Assembly: GCF_014145665.1 (NCBI RefSeq)
Contig: NZ_JACHTD010000002.1
Location: 62,001-126,000 of the forward strand
DNA: 64,000 nt
Source of the DNA: Myroides sp. NP-2
Lineage (GTDB): Bacteria; Bacteroidota; Bacteroidia; Flavobacteriales; Flavobacteriaceae
Direction: 5' to 3'
The translations under genes and the position numbers were made by a program. Shown in pieces: positions 27,113 through 37,130 of the stretch. Under the pieces are notes generated by a model that was not told where the DNA came from, ran no database searches, and saw nothing but the letters and a program-made list of their open reading frames with translations. Every line of letters starts with the position of its first letter. Position 1 is the stretch's first letter.

Positions 27113-28348
27113 ATGTCAGATTTATTATTACCGCCAGAACAAAGATACGCGAAGCTCATAGAGGAAAAACTAAAAGAAGATGGTACAGAGTTACAGATCT
27201 TGAATTTAGGTCCTACGCACCCTGCAACGCATGGTATCTTTCAAAATATTATTTTGTTAGATGGGGAAAAGGTATTAGATGGAGAAGGAACAGTGGGTTA
27301 TATTCACCGTGCTTTTGAAAAGATTGCCGAAAACCGCCCATTCTATCAAATAAACGTCTTAACGGACCGTTTGAACTACTGTTCATCGCCAATCAACAAT
27401 ACGGCTTGGTGGTTAACAGTTGAAAAAGCATTAGGCATAGAGATTCCAAAACGCGTACAGTATATGCGCGTGATCATCATGGAATTAGCGCGTATTGCAG
27501 ACCACATCATTTGTAGTTCAGTAATGGGGGTAGACACAGGAGCTTTAACTGGTTTCTTATACGTATTCCAATACAGAGAAAAGATTTACGAAATATACGA
27601 GGAAATTTCAGGTGCACGATTGACAACCAATATGGGTAGAATCGGCGGTTTCGAGAGAGATTGGAGCCCTGCAGTTTTTCAAAAAATAGAGGAGTTTTTA
27701 GCTGAATTCCCTGCCATTTGGAGCGAATTCGAAGGCTTATTGACACGCAACAGAATCTTCATGGATCGTACTGTTGGCGTGGGTGGAATCTCAGCAGAAG
27801 AGGCAATTAACTTCGGATTTACAGGTCCAAACTTACGTGCTGCTGGTGTAGATTATGACGTGCGTGTAGCAACGCCATATTGTTCATATGAAGACTTTGA
27901 ATTTGATATTCCTGTGGGAACTTCGGGTGACTGTTACGATCGTTTTTGCGTCCGCAATGCCGAGGTATGGGAAAGTTTGAAAATTATTCGTCAAGCCATG
28001 GATAAAATGCCGGAAGGTCCTTTCCACGCTGACGTACCAGAATACTATCTTCCTCCTAAAGAAGATGTATATACCAACATGGAAGCCCTAATCTATCACT
28101 TCAAAATTGTAATGGGAGAAGTTCCCGTTCCCGTAACTGAATTGTACCAATGTGTAGAAGGAGGAAATGGAGAACTAGGTTTCTACTTAATTACAGACGG
28201 CAGTAGAACCCCGTATCGATTGCATTTCAGAAGACCTTGTTTCATCATTTACCAGGCGTACAATGACATCGTAAAAGGAGGTATGTTATCAGATGCGATC
28301 ATTACTTTATCAAGTTTAAACATCATTGCAGGAGAATTAGACGCTTAA
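27113..28348 (+). CDS. nuoD: NADH-quinone oxidoreductase subunit D
   Basis: A 411-residue hydrogenase-like subunit forming the quinone pocket with NuoB. Family segments: NLGPTHPATHGIFQN near the N-terminus (quinone-site His), YIHRAFEKIAENRPFYQ, DRLNYCSSPINNTAWW and a C-terminal GSRTPYRLHFRRPCF. Only 25 bases separate it from nuoC. Confidence 0.96.
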   Translation: MSDLLLPPEQRYAKLIEEKLKEDGTELQILNLGPTHPATHGIFQNIILLDGEKVLDGEGTVGYIHRAFEKIAENRPFYQINVLTDRLNYCSSPINNTAWWLTVEKALGIEIPKRVQYMRVIIMELARIADHIICSSVMGVDTGALTGFLYVFQYREKIYEIYEEISGARLTTNMGRIGGFERDWSPAVFQKIEEFLAEFPAIWSEFEGLLTRNRIFMDRTVGVGGISAEEAINFGFTGPNLRAAGVDYDVRVATPYCSYEDFEFDIPVGTSGDCYDRFCVRNAEVWESLKIIRQAMDKMPEGPFHADVPEYYLPPKEDVYTNMEALIYHFKIVMGEVPVPVTELYQCVEGGNGELGFYLITDGSRTPYRLHFRRPCFIIYQAYNDIVKGGMLSDAIITLSSLNIIAGELDA

Positions 28349-28351
28349 ATC

Positions 28352-28882
28352 ATGGAAACGAAGAAATACAAACAAAACATAACTATCACACCCGAACTTC
28401 AACAACGCATTGACGAATTGTTGAGCCACTACCCTGCTGACAAAAAGAAATCAGCCCTTTTACCTGTGTTACACGCAGTACAAGATGCGCATGACAACTG
28501 GATCAGTGTGGAATTGATGGACAAAGTAGCGGAGATATTAGAAATTTCATCGATCGAGGTATATGAAGTAGTTACATTCTACACGATGTACAACCAAAAA
28601 CCAATGGGTAAGTACACCTTTGAGTTCTGTTTAACTTCTTGCTGTGGCATTAGAGGTGCAGACGATATGATGGAATACGCTTGTGAAAAATTAGGTATTA
28701 AACCAGGAGAAACAACACCTGATGGGTTATTTTCAGTGGTTGGTGTTCAATGTTTAGGCGCTTGTGGCTATGCTCCTATGATGCAGCTTGGCGACTTTTA
28801 TAAAGAACACTTAACAGCAGAAAAGATAGACCAAATCATTGATGATTGTAAAGCAGGAAAAGTAATTCTTCACGACAAATAG
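28352..28882 (+). CDS. nuoE: NADH-quinone oxidoreductase subunit E
   Basis: Thioredoxin-fold subunit of the NADH-input module with [2Fe-2S] cluster N1a. The 176 residues hold ligands in FCLTSCCGIRG and VQCLGACGYAPMM. It starts 3 bases after nuoD and ends 4 bases before nuoF. Confidence 0.95.
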   Translation: METKKYKQNITITPELQQRIDELLSHYPADKKKSALLPVLHAVQDAHDNWISVELMDKVAEILEISSIEVYEVVTFYTMYNQKPMGKYTFEFCLTSCCGIRGADDMMEYACEKLGIKPGETTPDGLFSVVGVQCLGACGYAPMMQLGDFYKEHLTAEKIDQIIDDCKAGKVILHDK

Positions 28883-28886
28883 TAAT

Positions 28887-30245
28887 ATGGCGACAAAAAT
28901 ATTATTAGACAAAATAAATATCCCAGGGATAAAATCATACGAGGTATATCGTCAAAATGGCGGGTATGCTTCGGTGGAGAAAGCACTTAAAACAATGGCT
29001 CCTGATGACATTACAGAACAAGTAAAAGCATCGGGATTAAGAGGTCGTGGAGGTGCTGGATTCCCTGTTGGTTTAAAATGGAGTTTCATCGACAAAAAAT
29101 CAGGCAAACCAAGACACTTGGTGTGCAACGCCGATGAATCCGAACCAGGTACCTTCAAAGATAGATACCTGATGGAGTACATTCCTCACTTATTAATTGA
29201 GGGAATGATTACCGCGAGTTATGCTTTAGGTGCAAACTTGTCTTACATCTATATTCGCGGGGAGTATATGTGGGTATTTAAAACCTTAGAACGCGCAATC
29301 AAGGAAGCATATGCTGCAGGTTGGTTGGGGAAAAATATTCTTGGCACTGACTACTCTTTAGATCTACACGTACACTGTGGTGCAGGAGCGTATATCTGCG
29401 GAGAAGAAACAGCCTTAATCGAATCATTAGAAGGAAAAAGAGGAAATCCACGCATCAAACCTCCTTTCCCTGCAGTTAGTGGTTTATGGGGAAATCCTAC
29501 AGTCGTAAACAACGTAGAATCAATTGCTAATATTCCATGGATTGTCAACCATTCAGGAGACGATTATGCGAAGATTGGCTTAGGTCGTTCAACGGGAACT
29601 AAATTGATTTCGGCTTCAGGTCATATCAGAAAACCCGGAGTATACGAAATTGAAATGGGAATTACGGTAGAGGAATTTATCAATTCGGACGAATACTGTG
29701 GAGGTATGATGGACGATAGACCAATCAAGGCTTTGATTCCTGGCGGGTCTTCTGTGCCGATTTTACCTGCTCACTTAATATATAAAACTGCAACAGGTGA
29801 AGATCGTTTAATGACGTATGAATCTTTGTCTGAGGGCGGTTTTGAATCGGGATCTATGTTGGGTTCTGGAGGTTTCATCGTGTACAATGATACCGCTTGT
29901 ATCGTAAGAAACACCTGGAACTTTGCTCGTTTCTACGCACACGAAAGTTGTGGACAATGTTCGCCTTGTCGCGAGGGAACGGGTTGGATGGAAAAGGTAT
30001 TGCACAGAATAGAAACAGGGCAAGGAACAATGGAAGACATTGACTTGTTGTGGAACATCCAAAGCAATATTGAAGGAAACACCATTTGTCCATTAGGAGA
30101 TGCTGCGGCTTGGCCAGTAGCTGCTGCTATTAGACATTTTAGAGAGGAGTTTGAATATCACGTTTTATTCCCAGAAAAGGTAAAAGACAGAAACCACTTT
30201 GTACAAGAACCTTTCGCGAGCGTAAAACACTTGATTAATAAATAA
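28887..30245 (+). CDS. nuoF: NADH-quinone oxidoreductase subunit F
   Basis: NADH- and FMN-binding subunit, 452 residues. GRGGAGFPVGLKWSF is the NADH/FMN glycine loop; CNADESEPGTFKDR and GAGAYICGEETALIESLEGK are the FMN pocket; ESCGQCSPCREGTGW plus NTICPLGDAAAWPV ligate [4Fe-4S] cluster N3. All expected residues are present. Confidence 0.97.
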   Translation: MATKILLDKINIPGIKSYEVYRQNGGYASVEKALKTMAPDDITEQVKASGLRGRGGAGFPVGLKWSFIDKKSGKPRHLVCNADESEPGTFKDRYLMEYIPHLLIEGMITASYALGANLSYIYIRGEYMWVFKTLERAIKEAYAAGWLGKNILGTDYSLDLHVHCGAGAYICGEETALIESLEGKRGNPRIKPPFPAVSGLWGNPTVVNNVESIANIPWIVNHSGDDYAKIGLGRSTGTKLISASGHIRKPGVYEIEMGITVEEFINSDEYCGGMMDDRPIKALIPGGSSVPILPAHLIYKTATGEDRLMTYESLSEGGFESGSMLGSGGFIVYNDTACIVRNTWNFARFYAHESCGQCSPCREGTGWMEKVLHRIETGQGTMEDIDLLWNIQSNIEGNTICPLGDAAAWPVAAAIRHFREEFEYHVLFPEKVKDRNHFVQEPFASVKHLINK

Positions 30246-30279
30246 TTCACGCTAATTTTTTAGCTAAAAAGCACAATTT

Positions 30280-31305
30280 ATGAAAGTTACTATAGACGGA
30301 CATGAAATAGAAGTAGAACCAGGAACATCCATTCTACAAGCAGCAAGAATGATTGGTGGGGAATCTGTTCCACCAGCAATGTGCTATTACTCAAAACTAG
30401 AGGGAACAGGAGGAAAATGTAGAGCTTGTTTGGTAGAAGTTTCCAAAGGTAGCGAAGCAGATCCCCGTCCGATGCCTAAACTAATGGCCTCTTGTAAAAC
30501 AGGGGTTATGGATGGTATGGAAGTAAAAAGCATCTCTTCGCCAAGAGTTTTAGAAGCGAGAAAAGCAGTAACTGAATTTCTTTTGATTAATCACCCTTTA
30601 GATTGCCCTGTGTGTGATCAAGCGGGAGAATGTGATTTACAAAACTTGGCATTCCAACACGGAAAGGAACAAAAAAGATATCAAGAAGAAAAGAGAACGT
30701 TTGAACCGGAGAATATTGGAGACAAGATCCAATTACACATGAATCGCTGTATCCTTTGTTACCGCTGTGTAAAAACGGCAGAACAATTAACTGACGAACG
30801 CGTTCACGGTGTATGTGGTAGAGGGGAACACGCGCAAATTTCGACGTATATTTCAGCAGCTATCGACAACGAATTCTCTGGAAATATGATTGACGTATGT
30901 CCTGTTGGTGCTTTAACAGACAAAACCTTCCGTTTCAAATCGCGTGTGTGGTTCAACAAACCGTACAATGCGCACCGAAACTGTCCGACATGTTCAGGAA
31001 AAGTAACCTTGTGGATGTTTGGAGAAGAAATTCAACGTGTAACAGCTCGCAAAGACGAATTCCACGAAGTAGAAGAATTTATCTGTAACTCGTGTCGATT
31101 TGACCACAAAGAAACAAGTGACTGGGTAATTGAAGGCCCGCGCAAATTCGAAAAATTCTCTGTTATCAATCAAAATAACTACACCAAGAAATTAGATCAT
31201 GTAGTGATTAAAACAGAAAAACACATTTTAGAAGGACGCGAGCAAGATCGCAAGAAGATCAGTATGAAAGCTATCCCTTTGACGAACGAAGAATCTAAAG
31301 AATAA
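30280..31305 (+). CDS. nuoG: NADH-quinone oxidoreductase subunit G, short form
   Basis: A 341-residue iron-sulfur subunit. The N-terminal ferredoxin domain (CYYSKLEGTGGKCRACLVEV) binds N1b; HPLDCPVCDQAGECDLQ gives the His/Cys ligands of N5; NRCILCYRCVKTAEQ and VCPVGALTDK bind N4. A further Cys set (NCPTCSGK and ICNSCRFD) follows. The molybdopterin-oxidoreductase-like C-terminal domain of the ~900-residue E. coli NuoG is absent. The next gene starts 11 bases later, with no leftover coding sequence, so the short form is native; it is usual in Bacteroidota to my knowledge. Confidence 0.93.
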   Translation: MKVTIDGHEIEVEPGTSILQAARMIGGESVPPAMCYYSKLEGTGGKCRACLVEVSKGSEADPRPMPKLMASCKTGVMDGMEVKSISSPRVLEARKAVTEFLLINHPLDCPVCDQAGECDLQNLAFQHGKEQKRYQEEKRTFEPENIGDKIQLHMNRCILCYRCVKTAEQLTDERVHGVCGRGEHAQISTYISAAIDNEFSGNMIDVCPVGALTDKTFRFKSRVWFNKPYNAHRNCPTCSGKVTLWMFGEEIQRVTARKDEFHEVEEFICNSCRFDHKETSDWVIEGPRKFEKFSVINQNNYTKKLDHVVIKTEKHILEGREQDRKKISMKAIPLTNEESKE

Positions 31306-31316
31306 AACGGTAAAAA

Positions 31317-32348
31317 ATGGATAAAGCTATTATTATAGATAAAGCAGTTATTATTGTAGTTGTATTCGCAATTACAATGCTTATGGCGATGTATGCTACG
31401 CTAGCTGAGCGAAAAATCGCAGCGTGGATACAAGATCGTTTAGGTCCAAACCGTGCAGGTAAAGGAGGGGTTTTACAACCTTTAGCCGATGGTTTAAAAC
31501 TATTCGCTAAAGAAGAATACGAGCCAACAACACCTAACCGATTCTTATTCAAATTTGGTCCTTTCTTGGCGATGACACTGGCTTTAATGACTAGTGCTGT
31601 TCTGCCGTGGGGCGATAAATTTGTACTATTTGGCAGAGAAATTATTCTGCAAGCCGCAGATCTCAACGTAGGTATCTTATATGTACTTGCTGTTCTTTCT
31701 GTAGGAGTTTATGGAATTATGATTGGAGCCTGGGCATCCAACAATAAATACTCGTTGATGAGTGGTATTCGTGCCGCTTCTCAAATGATTTCATACGAAA
31801 TTGCTATGGGACTTTCCCTTATCTCTTTGTTGTTACTCACGCAAAGTATGAGCATGAGAGAAATTGCCCTGCAACAAAGTGGAATGAACTGGAACGTATT
31901 TTATCAACCGATCGGGTTTTTAATTTTCTTAATCTGTTCTTTTGCAGAAACCAATAGAGCACCTTTTGACTTAGCTGAATGTGAACAAGAGCTAATCGGT
32001 GGATTCCACACAGAGTATTCCTCTATGAAAATGGGATTCTATTTATTTGCTGAATATGCAAACTTGTTTATTTCATCAGCTATTATCTCTGTGCTATTCT
32101 TTGGAGCCTATAACTATCCAGGAATGGCTTGGGCAGTTGAAAACTGGGGCGTAAATATAGCCAACGTATTGGGTATTATCGCTCTGTTTACGAAAATCTG
32201 TTTCTTCATTTTTGTCTATATGTGGGTGCGTTGGACTTTACCGCGTTTCCGTTATGACCAATTGATGAACTTAGGATGGAAAACCTTAATCCCATTGGCA
32301 TTATTGAACTTAATCGTTACAGCTGTTGTAATCTTACTATTAAACTAA
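31317..32348 (+). CDS. nuoH: NADH-quinone oxidoreductase subunit H
   Basis: Multi-helix membrane subunit joining the peripheral arm to the membrane arm and lining the quinone tunnel; 343 residues. ERKIAAWIQDRLGPNRAGKG and AETNRAPFDLAECEQELIGG are the family hallmarks. Confidence 0.96.
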   Translation: MDKAIIIDKAVIIVVVFAITMLMAMYATLAERKIAAWIQDRLGPNRAGKGGVLQPLADGLKLFAKEEYEPTTPNRFLFKFGPFLAMTLALMTSAVLPWGDKFVLFGREIILQAADLNVGILYVLAVLSVGVYGIMIGAWASNNKYSLMSGIRAASQMISYEIAMGLSLISLLLLTQSMSMREIALQQSGMNWNVFYQPIGFLIFLICSFAETNRAPFDLAECEQELIGGFHTEYSSMKMGFYLFAEYANLFISSAIISVLFFGAYNYPGMAWAVENWGVNIANVLGIIALFTKICFFIFVYMWVRWTLPRFRYDQLMNLGWKTLIPLALLNLIVTAVVILLLN

Positions 32349-32354
32349 TTAAAC

Positions 32355-32903
32355 ATGTCATCAACTAATACATATTCTTTATCAGGAAGAAAGAAGATGG
32401 TTTCTAACAAGAAACTGACTTGGAGTGAGCGCATCTACTTGGTTGCGATTTTCAAAGGAATGATGGTTACCTTAAAACACATGTTTAAGAAAAAGGTGAC
32501 AATTTCTTATCCTGAACAAACGCGTCCATTTAGCCCAGTTTACCGTGGTAGACATACCTTAATGCGCGACGATGAAGGAAGGGAGCGCTGTACCGCTTGT
32601 GGTTTATGTGCTTTATCTTGTCCTGCAGAGGCCATCACCATGAAGGCCGCAGAACGCAAACCAGAAGAAAAACACTTATACCGCGAAGAAAAGTATGCAG
32701 AGATCTACGAGATCAATATGCTGCGCTGTATCTTCTGTGGGCTATGTGAAGAGTCTTGTCCGAAACAAGCGATTTACTTAACTAAATCTGGCGCGATCAC
32801 CAAAGCAGATGTTACACGCGAAAACTTTATCTACGGAAAAGATAAATTGGTTATGCCTTTAGAGGCTGCTATTGCTAATACGAACAAACAGAATCAAGCG
32901 TAA
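32355..32903 (+). CDS. nuoI: NADH-quinone oxidoreductase subunit I
   Basis: A 182-residue ferredoxin-like subunit with two [4Fe-4S] clusters (N6a/N6b): CTACGLCALSCPAEAI and CIFCGLCEESCPKQAI. It has an N-terminal extension of about 25 residues before SERIYLVAIFKGM; an internal ATG at 32397 could also start it. Seven bases after nuoH. Confidence 0.95.
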   Translation: MSSTNTYSLSGRKKMVSNKKLTWSERIYLVAIFKGMMVTLKHMFKKKVTISYPEQTRPFSPVYRGRHTLMRDDEGRERCTACGLCALSCPAEAITMKAAERKPEEKHLYREEKYAEIYEINMLRCIFCGLCEESCPKQAIYLTKSGAITKADVTRENFIYGKDKLVMPLEAAIANTNKQNQA

Positions 32904-32905
32904 TT

Positions 32906-33421
32906 ATGGTAGAGATTTTATTTTATATCCTTTCGACAATTACCCTCGGAAGTGCAGCGTTAACGTTGTTGAGTAAAAACCCTATTCACAGTGCCTTGTG
33001 GTTAGTTGTTAGTTTCTTCTCAATAGCGGGTCATTACATCCTCCTTAACTCTCAGTTTTTAGGTATGATCCACATTATGGTTTACTCTGGCGCAATTATG
33101 ATTTTAATGTTATTTACCATCATGTTAATGAACTTAAATATCAGCCACGAAGTTTCAAAACCACTCATCTCTAAAGTAACCGCAACAATTGCCTTCTGTT
33201 TAGTAGGATTACTGTTGCTATCGATCACTTTAAGAGGAAATCAAGCGTACGAATTACAATATGCTAACCACGGACAAGATTTTCAATCGGTTCACGTGTT
33301 AGGAAAAGTATTATTGAATGAATATGTAGTTCCTTTCGAGATGATTGCAGTATTACTTTTACTGGCAATGATTGGAGCCGTATTGATTTCTAAAAAAGAC
33401 AAATCTGAAAAAGCAGTATAA
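32906..33421 (+). CDS. nuoJ: NADH-quinone oxidoreductase subunit J
   Basis: A 171-residue, five-helix membrane subunit: FYILSTITLGSAALTLLSKNPIHSALWLV and MIHIMVYSGAIMILMLFTIMLMN are conserved, with a C-terminal helix EMIAVLLLLAMIGAVLI. Two bases separate it from both neighbours, nuoI and nuoK. Confidence 0.94.
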   Translation: MVEILFYILSTITLGSAALTLLSKNPIHSALWLVVSFFSIAGHYILLNSQFLGMIHIMVYSGAIMILMLFTIMLMNLNISHEVSKPLISKVTATIAFCLVGLLLLSITLRGNQAYELQYANHGQDFQSVHVLGKVLLNEYVVPFEMIAVLLLLAMIGAVLISKKDKSEKAV

Positions 33422-33423
33422 TT

Positions 33424-33744
33424 ATGGAAAATGTAATTGAAATCATCGGTATTGATAAATACATCTACTTATCTATTATATTATTCTGTCTTGGAGTGTT
33501 TGGAATATTATATAGAAGAAACGCAATTGTGATGTTTATGTGCATTGAAATCATGTTGAACTCAGCGAATATGTTGTTAGTCGCGTTTTCAACCTATCAC
33601 CAAGACGCACAAGGACAAGTTTTTGTTTTCTTTACAATGGCGGTTGCCGCAGCAGAAGTTGCTGTGGGATTAGCTATCCTTGTATCGATCTACAGAAATA
33701 TTGGCGCAATTGACATTGATAAATTAAAGAACTTAAAAGGATAA
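33424..33744 (+). CDS. nuoK: NADH-quinone oxidoreductase subunit K
   Basis: A 106-residue, three-helix antiporter-like subunit. Glu residues in helices 2 and 3 (MCIEIMLNSANML and AVAAAEVAVGLAI) are the conserved proton-path acids. Confidence 0.95.
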   Translation: MENVIEIIGIDKYIYLSIILFCLGVFGILYRRNAIVMFMCIEIMLNSANMLLVAFSTYHQDAQGQVFVFFTMAVAAAEVAVGLAILVSIYRNIGAIDIDKLKNLKG

Positions 33745-33750
33745 TTCCTT

Positions 33751-35637
33751 ATGGATACAAACGTAATTTTACTTTTATTATTAGTCCCTTTACTCGGGAC
33801 TTTGGTTAATGTTTTCTTTGGAAAGAAATTAGGTAATGGTTCAGGAGTTATCGCAACTGTAGCAGTTTTAATTTCTTTTATCATTTCGTTATTGGCTTTT
33901 ATCCAAGTAAACAATAGCAAACAGCCCATTGAAATAGAATTGTTCGAATGGATGGCCTTGGCTAACTTCAACGTTACTTTTGGCTTTTTACTCGATCAAC
34001 TATCGCTTTTGTGGTTGCTATTTGTAACGGGGATCGGTACCTTAATTCACTGGTATTCGACCAACTACATGAAAAATGACGAAAACTATGCGAAGTTTTT
34101 CGCTTATTTGAATCTATTCATCTTCTTTATGATCGTATTAGTTACCGGAAGTAACTTATTGATCACATTCATCGGATGGGAAGGTGTTGGATTGTGTTCC
34201 TATTTACTAATCGGCTTTTGGCATAAAAACCAGTCGTATAACGACGCTGCTAAAAAAGCATTTATCATGAACCGCATAGGGGATTTGGGCTTTTTAGTAG
34301 GTGTATTTATTTTGGCTTTCTTATTCCAATCGTTAGATTATATGACCATTAAAGAGGCGTTAATGCAGGGAACGAACCACCAAATCAACATGTGGATTGG
34401 TTGGGCTGCTTTAGCTTTATTTATTGGAGCTGTAGGAAAAAGTGCGCAAATTCCATTGTACACTTGGTTACCTGATGCGATGGCAGGACCAACACCTGTT
34501 TCTGCGTTAATACACGCGGCAACCATGGTGACAGCAGGTATCTTCTTAATCACCCGCTTAAACTTTGTGTTTGACCTTGCGCCACACATACAAAATATTA
34601 TCGCTATCGTTGGAGCTGTAACATCATTGTTCGCTGCTTCTATTGGTTTAGTGCAAACAGACATCAAAAAAGTATTGGCTTATTCAACAGTATCTCAATT
34701 GGGATTAATGTTTATGGCCGTTGGATTTGGTGCATATGAAATCGCAGTGTTCCACGTTGTAACACACGCATTCTTTAAAGCTTGTTTATTCTTAGGCTCT
34801 GGATCTGTTATCCACGCTATGGGCGGTGAACAAGACATGAGAAATATGGGAGGCTTAAAGAAATTTATGCCCGCTACTTATGCAACCTTCCTATTGGCAA
34901 CTATTGCCATATCAGGGTTCCCTCCTTTCTCTGGCTTCTTCTCTAAGGATGAAATCTTACTAACCGCTTTTAGCCACAATCCGGTCTTATATGTTATCGG
35001 ATCACTTGCTTCAATTATGACGGCTTTCTATATGTTTAGATTGTTGTACTTGACTTTCTTCAAAAACTTTAGAGGAACACAAGAACAAAAAAATCACTTA
35101 CACGAAAGTCCTGCAGCCATCACAGTTCCACTTTGGATCTTGGCTATATTGTCAGTGGTAGGTGGAGTTATTAGCTTACCTGGAAATAGCTGGTTGACAA
35201 GCTATTTAGAACCGATTATTGTAAATAGTGCCAATGCTCATCCACATGTGTTGGGTACAACCGAATACATCTTAATGGCTATTGCCGTTATCGGTGCTTG
35301 TATTGGTCTATTCATTGCATACAGCAAATACATCAAAAAAGGTGATCTTCCTCCTGCAGATGAACAAATGACAGGATTCCACAAAGTTTTATACAACAAA
35401 TACTACATAGACGAAATCTATATGAAAGTAATTGTAAAACCAATTTACACCCTTTCTGTTTTCTTTAGAGACGTTGTTGAAGTCGTGTTGTCAGAAGCCA
35501 TTTACGGATTAGGAAAAATAGCAGACGGGTTGTCTCTACAAGGGAAAAAGGCACAAAACGGAAATATCGGATTGTACTTATTCGCCTTTGTATTCGGAAT
35601 CTGTTTGATGTTGTATTATTTATTCATTGCAAGATAA
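33751..35637 (+). CDS. nuoL: NADH-quinone oxidoreductase subunit L
   Basis: A 628-residue proton-pumping subunit with about 16 helices. GWEGVGLCSYLLIGFW, SAQIPLYTWLPDAMAGPTPV and SALIHAATMVTAGIFL are family motifs; the C-terminal part contains the amphipathic lateral helix region after about residue 520. Confidence 0.96.
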   Translation: MDTNVILLLLLVPLLGTLVNVFFGKKLGNGSGVIATVAVLISFIISLLAFIQVNNSKQPIEIELFEWMALANFNVTFGFLLDQLSLLWLLFVTGIGTLIHWYSTNYMKNDENYAKFFAYLNLFIFFMIVLVTGSNLLITFIGWEGVGLCSYLLIGFWHKNQSYNDAAKKAFIMNRIGDLGFLVGVFILAFLFQSLDYMTIKEALMQGTNHQINMWIGWAALALFIGAVGKSAQIPLYTWLPDAMAGPTPVSALIHAATMVTAGIFLITRLNFVFDLAPHIQNIIAIVGAVTSLFAASIGLVQTDIKKVLAYSTVSQLGLMFMAVGFGAYEIAVFHVVTHAFFKACLFLGSGSVIHAMGGEQDMRNMGGLKKFMPATYATFLLATIAISGFPPFSGFFSKDEILLTAFSHNPVLYVIGSLASIMTAFYMFRLLYLTFFKNFRGTQEQKNHLHESPAAITVPLWILAILSVVGGVISLPGNSWLTSYLEPIIVNSANAHPHVLGTTEYILMAIAVIGACIGLFIAYSKYIKKGDLPPADEQMTGFHKVLYNKYYIDEIYMKVIVKPIYTLSVFFRDVVEVVLSEAIYGLGKIADGLSLQGKKAQNGNIGLYLFAFVFGICLMLYYLFIAR

Positions 35638-35646
35638 TTTAGAGAG

Positions 35647-37080
35647 ATGAACGTAACTATATTATTAATAACGTTATTAGTTGGAGCATTTGCTACGTTT
35701 GTAGCAAATAAAACACTTGCCCCTAAAATTGCTTTGCTATTCGGGTTAGTCGCATTTGTGGAAACAATTGCATTAATTTGCCAACACAATTCAGGAGTAA
35801 ATACAGGTTTCACTACGCAATGGATTGCGAATCCTTCTATTCACTTTGCTTTAAAAGCAGATGGGCTGTCTTTAGCACTTGTTTTATTAACAACCATGCT
35901 GACCCCTTTAATCCTGTTGTCTTCATTTGGCAATCACATTGAAAAATCGAATCTATTCTACGGTTTAGTGCTGTTTATGTCATTTGCAATGACGGGAACA
36001 TTTTTAGCTGCAGATGGATTTTTATACTATATATTCTGGGAGTTATCATTAATTCCAATCTACTTTATCGCTTTACTATGGGGGAACGACACCTTCGAAG
36101 CACGTAAAAAAGCAATTTTTAAATTCTTTATTTACACCTTTGCCGGGTCACTTTTCATGTTGGTTGGGTTTATCTACCTATACCAAAAAGCGGGTAGTTT
36201 CTTACTTGCAGACTTATACAACGTAAGCTTAACAAGCAACGAACAGTACTGGATTTTCCTTGCCTTCTTTTTAGCCTATGCAATTAAAATTCCCGTATTC
36301 CCTTTCCATACTTGGCAGGCGTCAACCTATGAAAAAGCACCAACTGTTGGAACCATGCTTTTATCGGGTATTATGTTGAAAATGGGACTATACTCTATCA
36401 TTCGTTGGCAATTGCCTATCGCACCATCAGCTGCGAAAGACTTAATGCCTACGATATTAGTATTGTGTCTAATAGGTGTTGTATACGGATCTATTGTTGC
36501 GTTAAAACAGGCGAATATCAAGCGTTTCTTCGCATATTCTTCCCTTGCACACGTTGGACTAATCGCTGCAGGGGCTTATACCCTAACCTTAGACGGATTA
36601 TTAGGAGCAGTTTATCAAATGTTAGCACACGGTTTTGTCATCGTAGGTTTATTCTATGTAGCAGAAATTATGTACAATAGATTCGAAACAAGAGCCATCA
36701 ATGAAATGGGAGGAATTCGCCAACAAGCGCCACAATTCGCTTCTTTGTTTATGATTTTGTTATTCGCTTCCATTGGTTTGCCAGGAACATTTAGTTTCAT
36801 TGGTGAATTCAGCTTGTTATACGGACTATCGCAAATCAATATTTGGTACGCGATCATCGGAGGAACAAGTATTATTTTCGGCGCATTCTATATGTTGCGC
36901 ATGTTCCAACGATCTATGCTAGGTGAAACGAATGCCAAAGTTTTTAAAGAGGTAACCCTAAACGAGAAGATTGTCTTGGGAATTTTGGTAATCACCGTAA
37001 TTTTCCTCGGTGTTTACCCTAAGCCAATTACCGATTTAATTACACCAAGTTTGGTTGAAATCGTTTCCTATATTAAATAA
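35647..37080 (+). CDS. nuoM: NADH-quinone oxidoreductase subunit M
   Basis: A 477-residue antiporter-like membrane subunit. FWELSLIPIYFIALLWG, KIPVFPFHTWQASTYEKAPT and FFAYSSLAHVGLIAAG carry the conserved proton-path Glu, Lys and His. Ten bases after nuoL, 50 bases before nuoN. Confidence 0.95.
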   Translation: MNVTILLITLLVGAFATFVANKTLAPKIALLFGLVAFVETIALICQHNSGVNTGFTTQWIANPSIHFALKADGLSLALVLLTTMLTPLILLSSFGNHIEKSNLFYGLVLFMSFAMTGTFLAADGFLYYIFWELSLIPIYFIALLWGNDTFEARKKAIFKFFIYTFAGSLFMLVGFIYLYQKAGSFLLADLYNVSLTSNEQYWIFLAFFLAYAIKIPVFPFHTWQASTYEKAPTVGTMLLSGIMLKMGLYSIIRWQLPIAPSAAKDLMPTILVLCLIGVVYGSIVALKQANIKRFFAYSSLAHVGLIAAGAYTLTLDGLLGAVYQMLAHGFVIVGLFYVAEIMYNRFETRAINEMGGIRQQAPQFASLFMILLFASIGLPGTFSFIGEFSLLYGLSQINIWYAIIGGTSIIFGAFYMLRMFQRSMLGETNAKVFKEVTLNEKIVLGILVITVIFLGVYPKPITDLITPSLVEIVSYIK

Positions 37081-37130
37081 CAAAATTGAGATTCAGCTTA
37101 TTCTGAAGCCATAATTCCAAAATATAAAAG

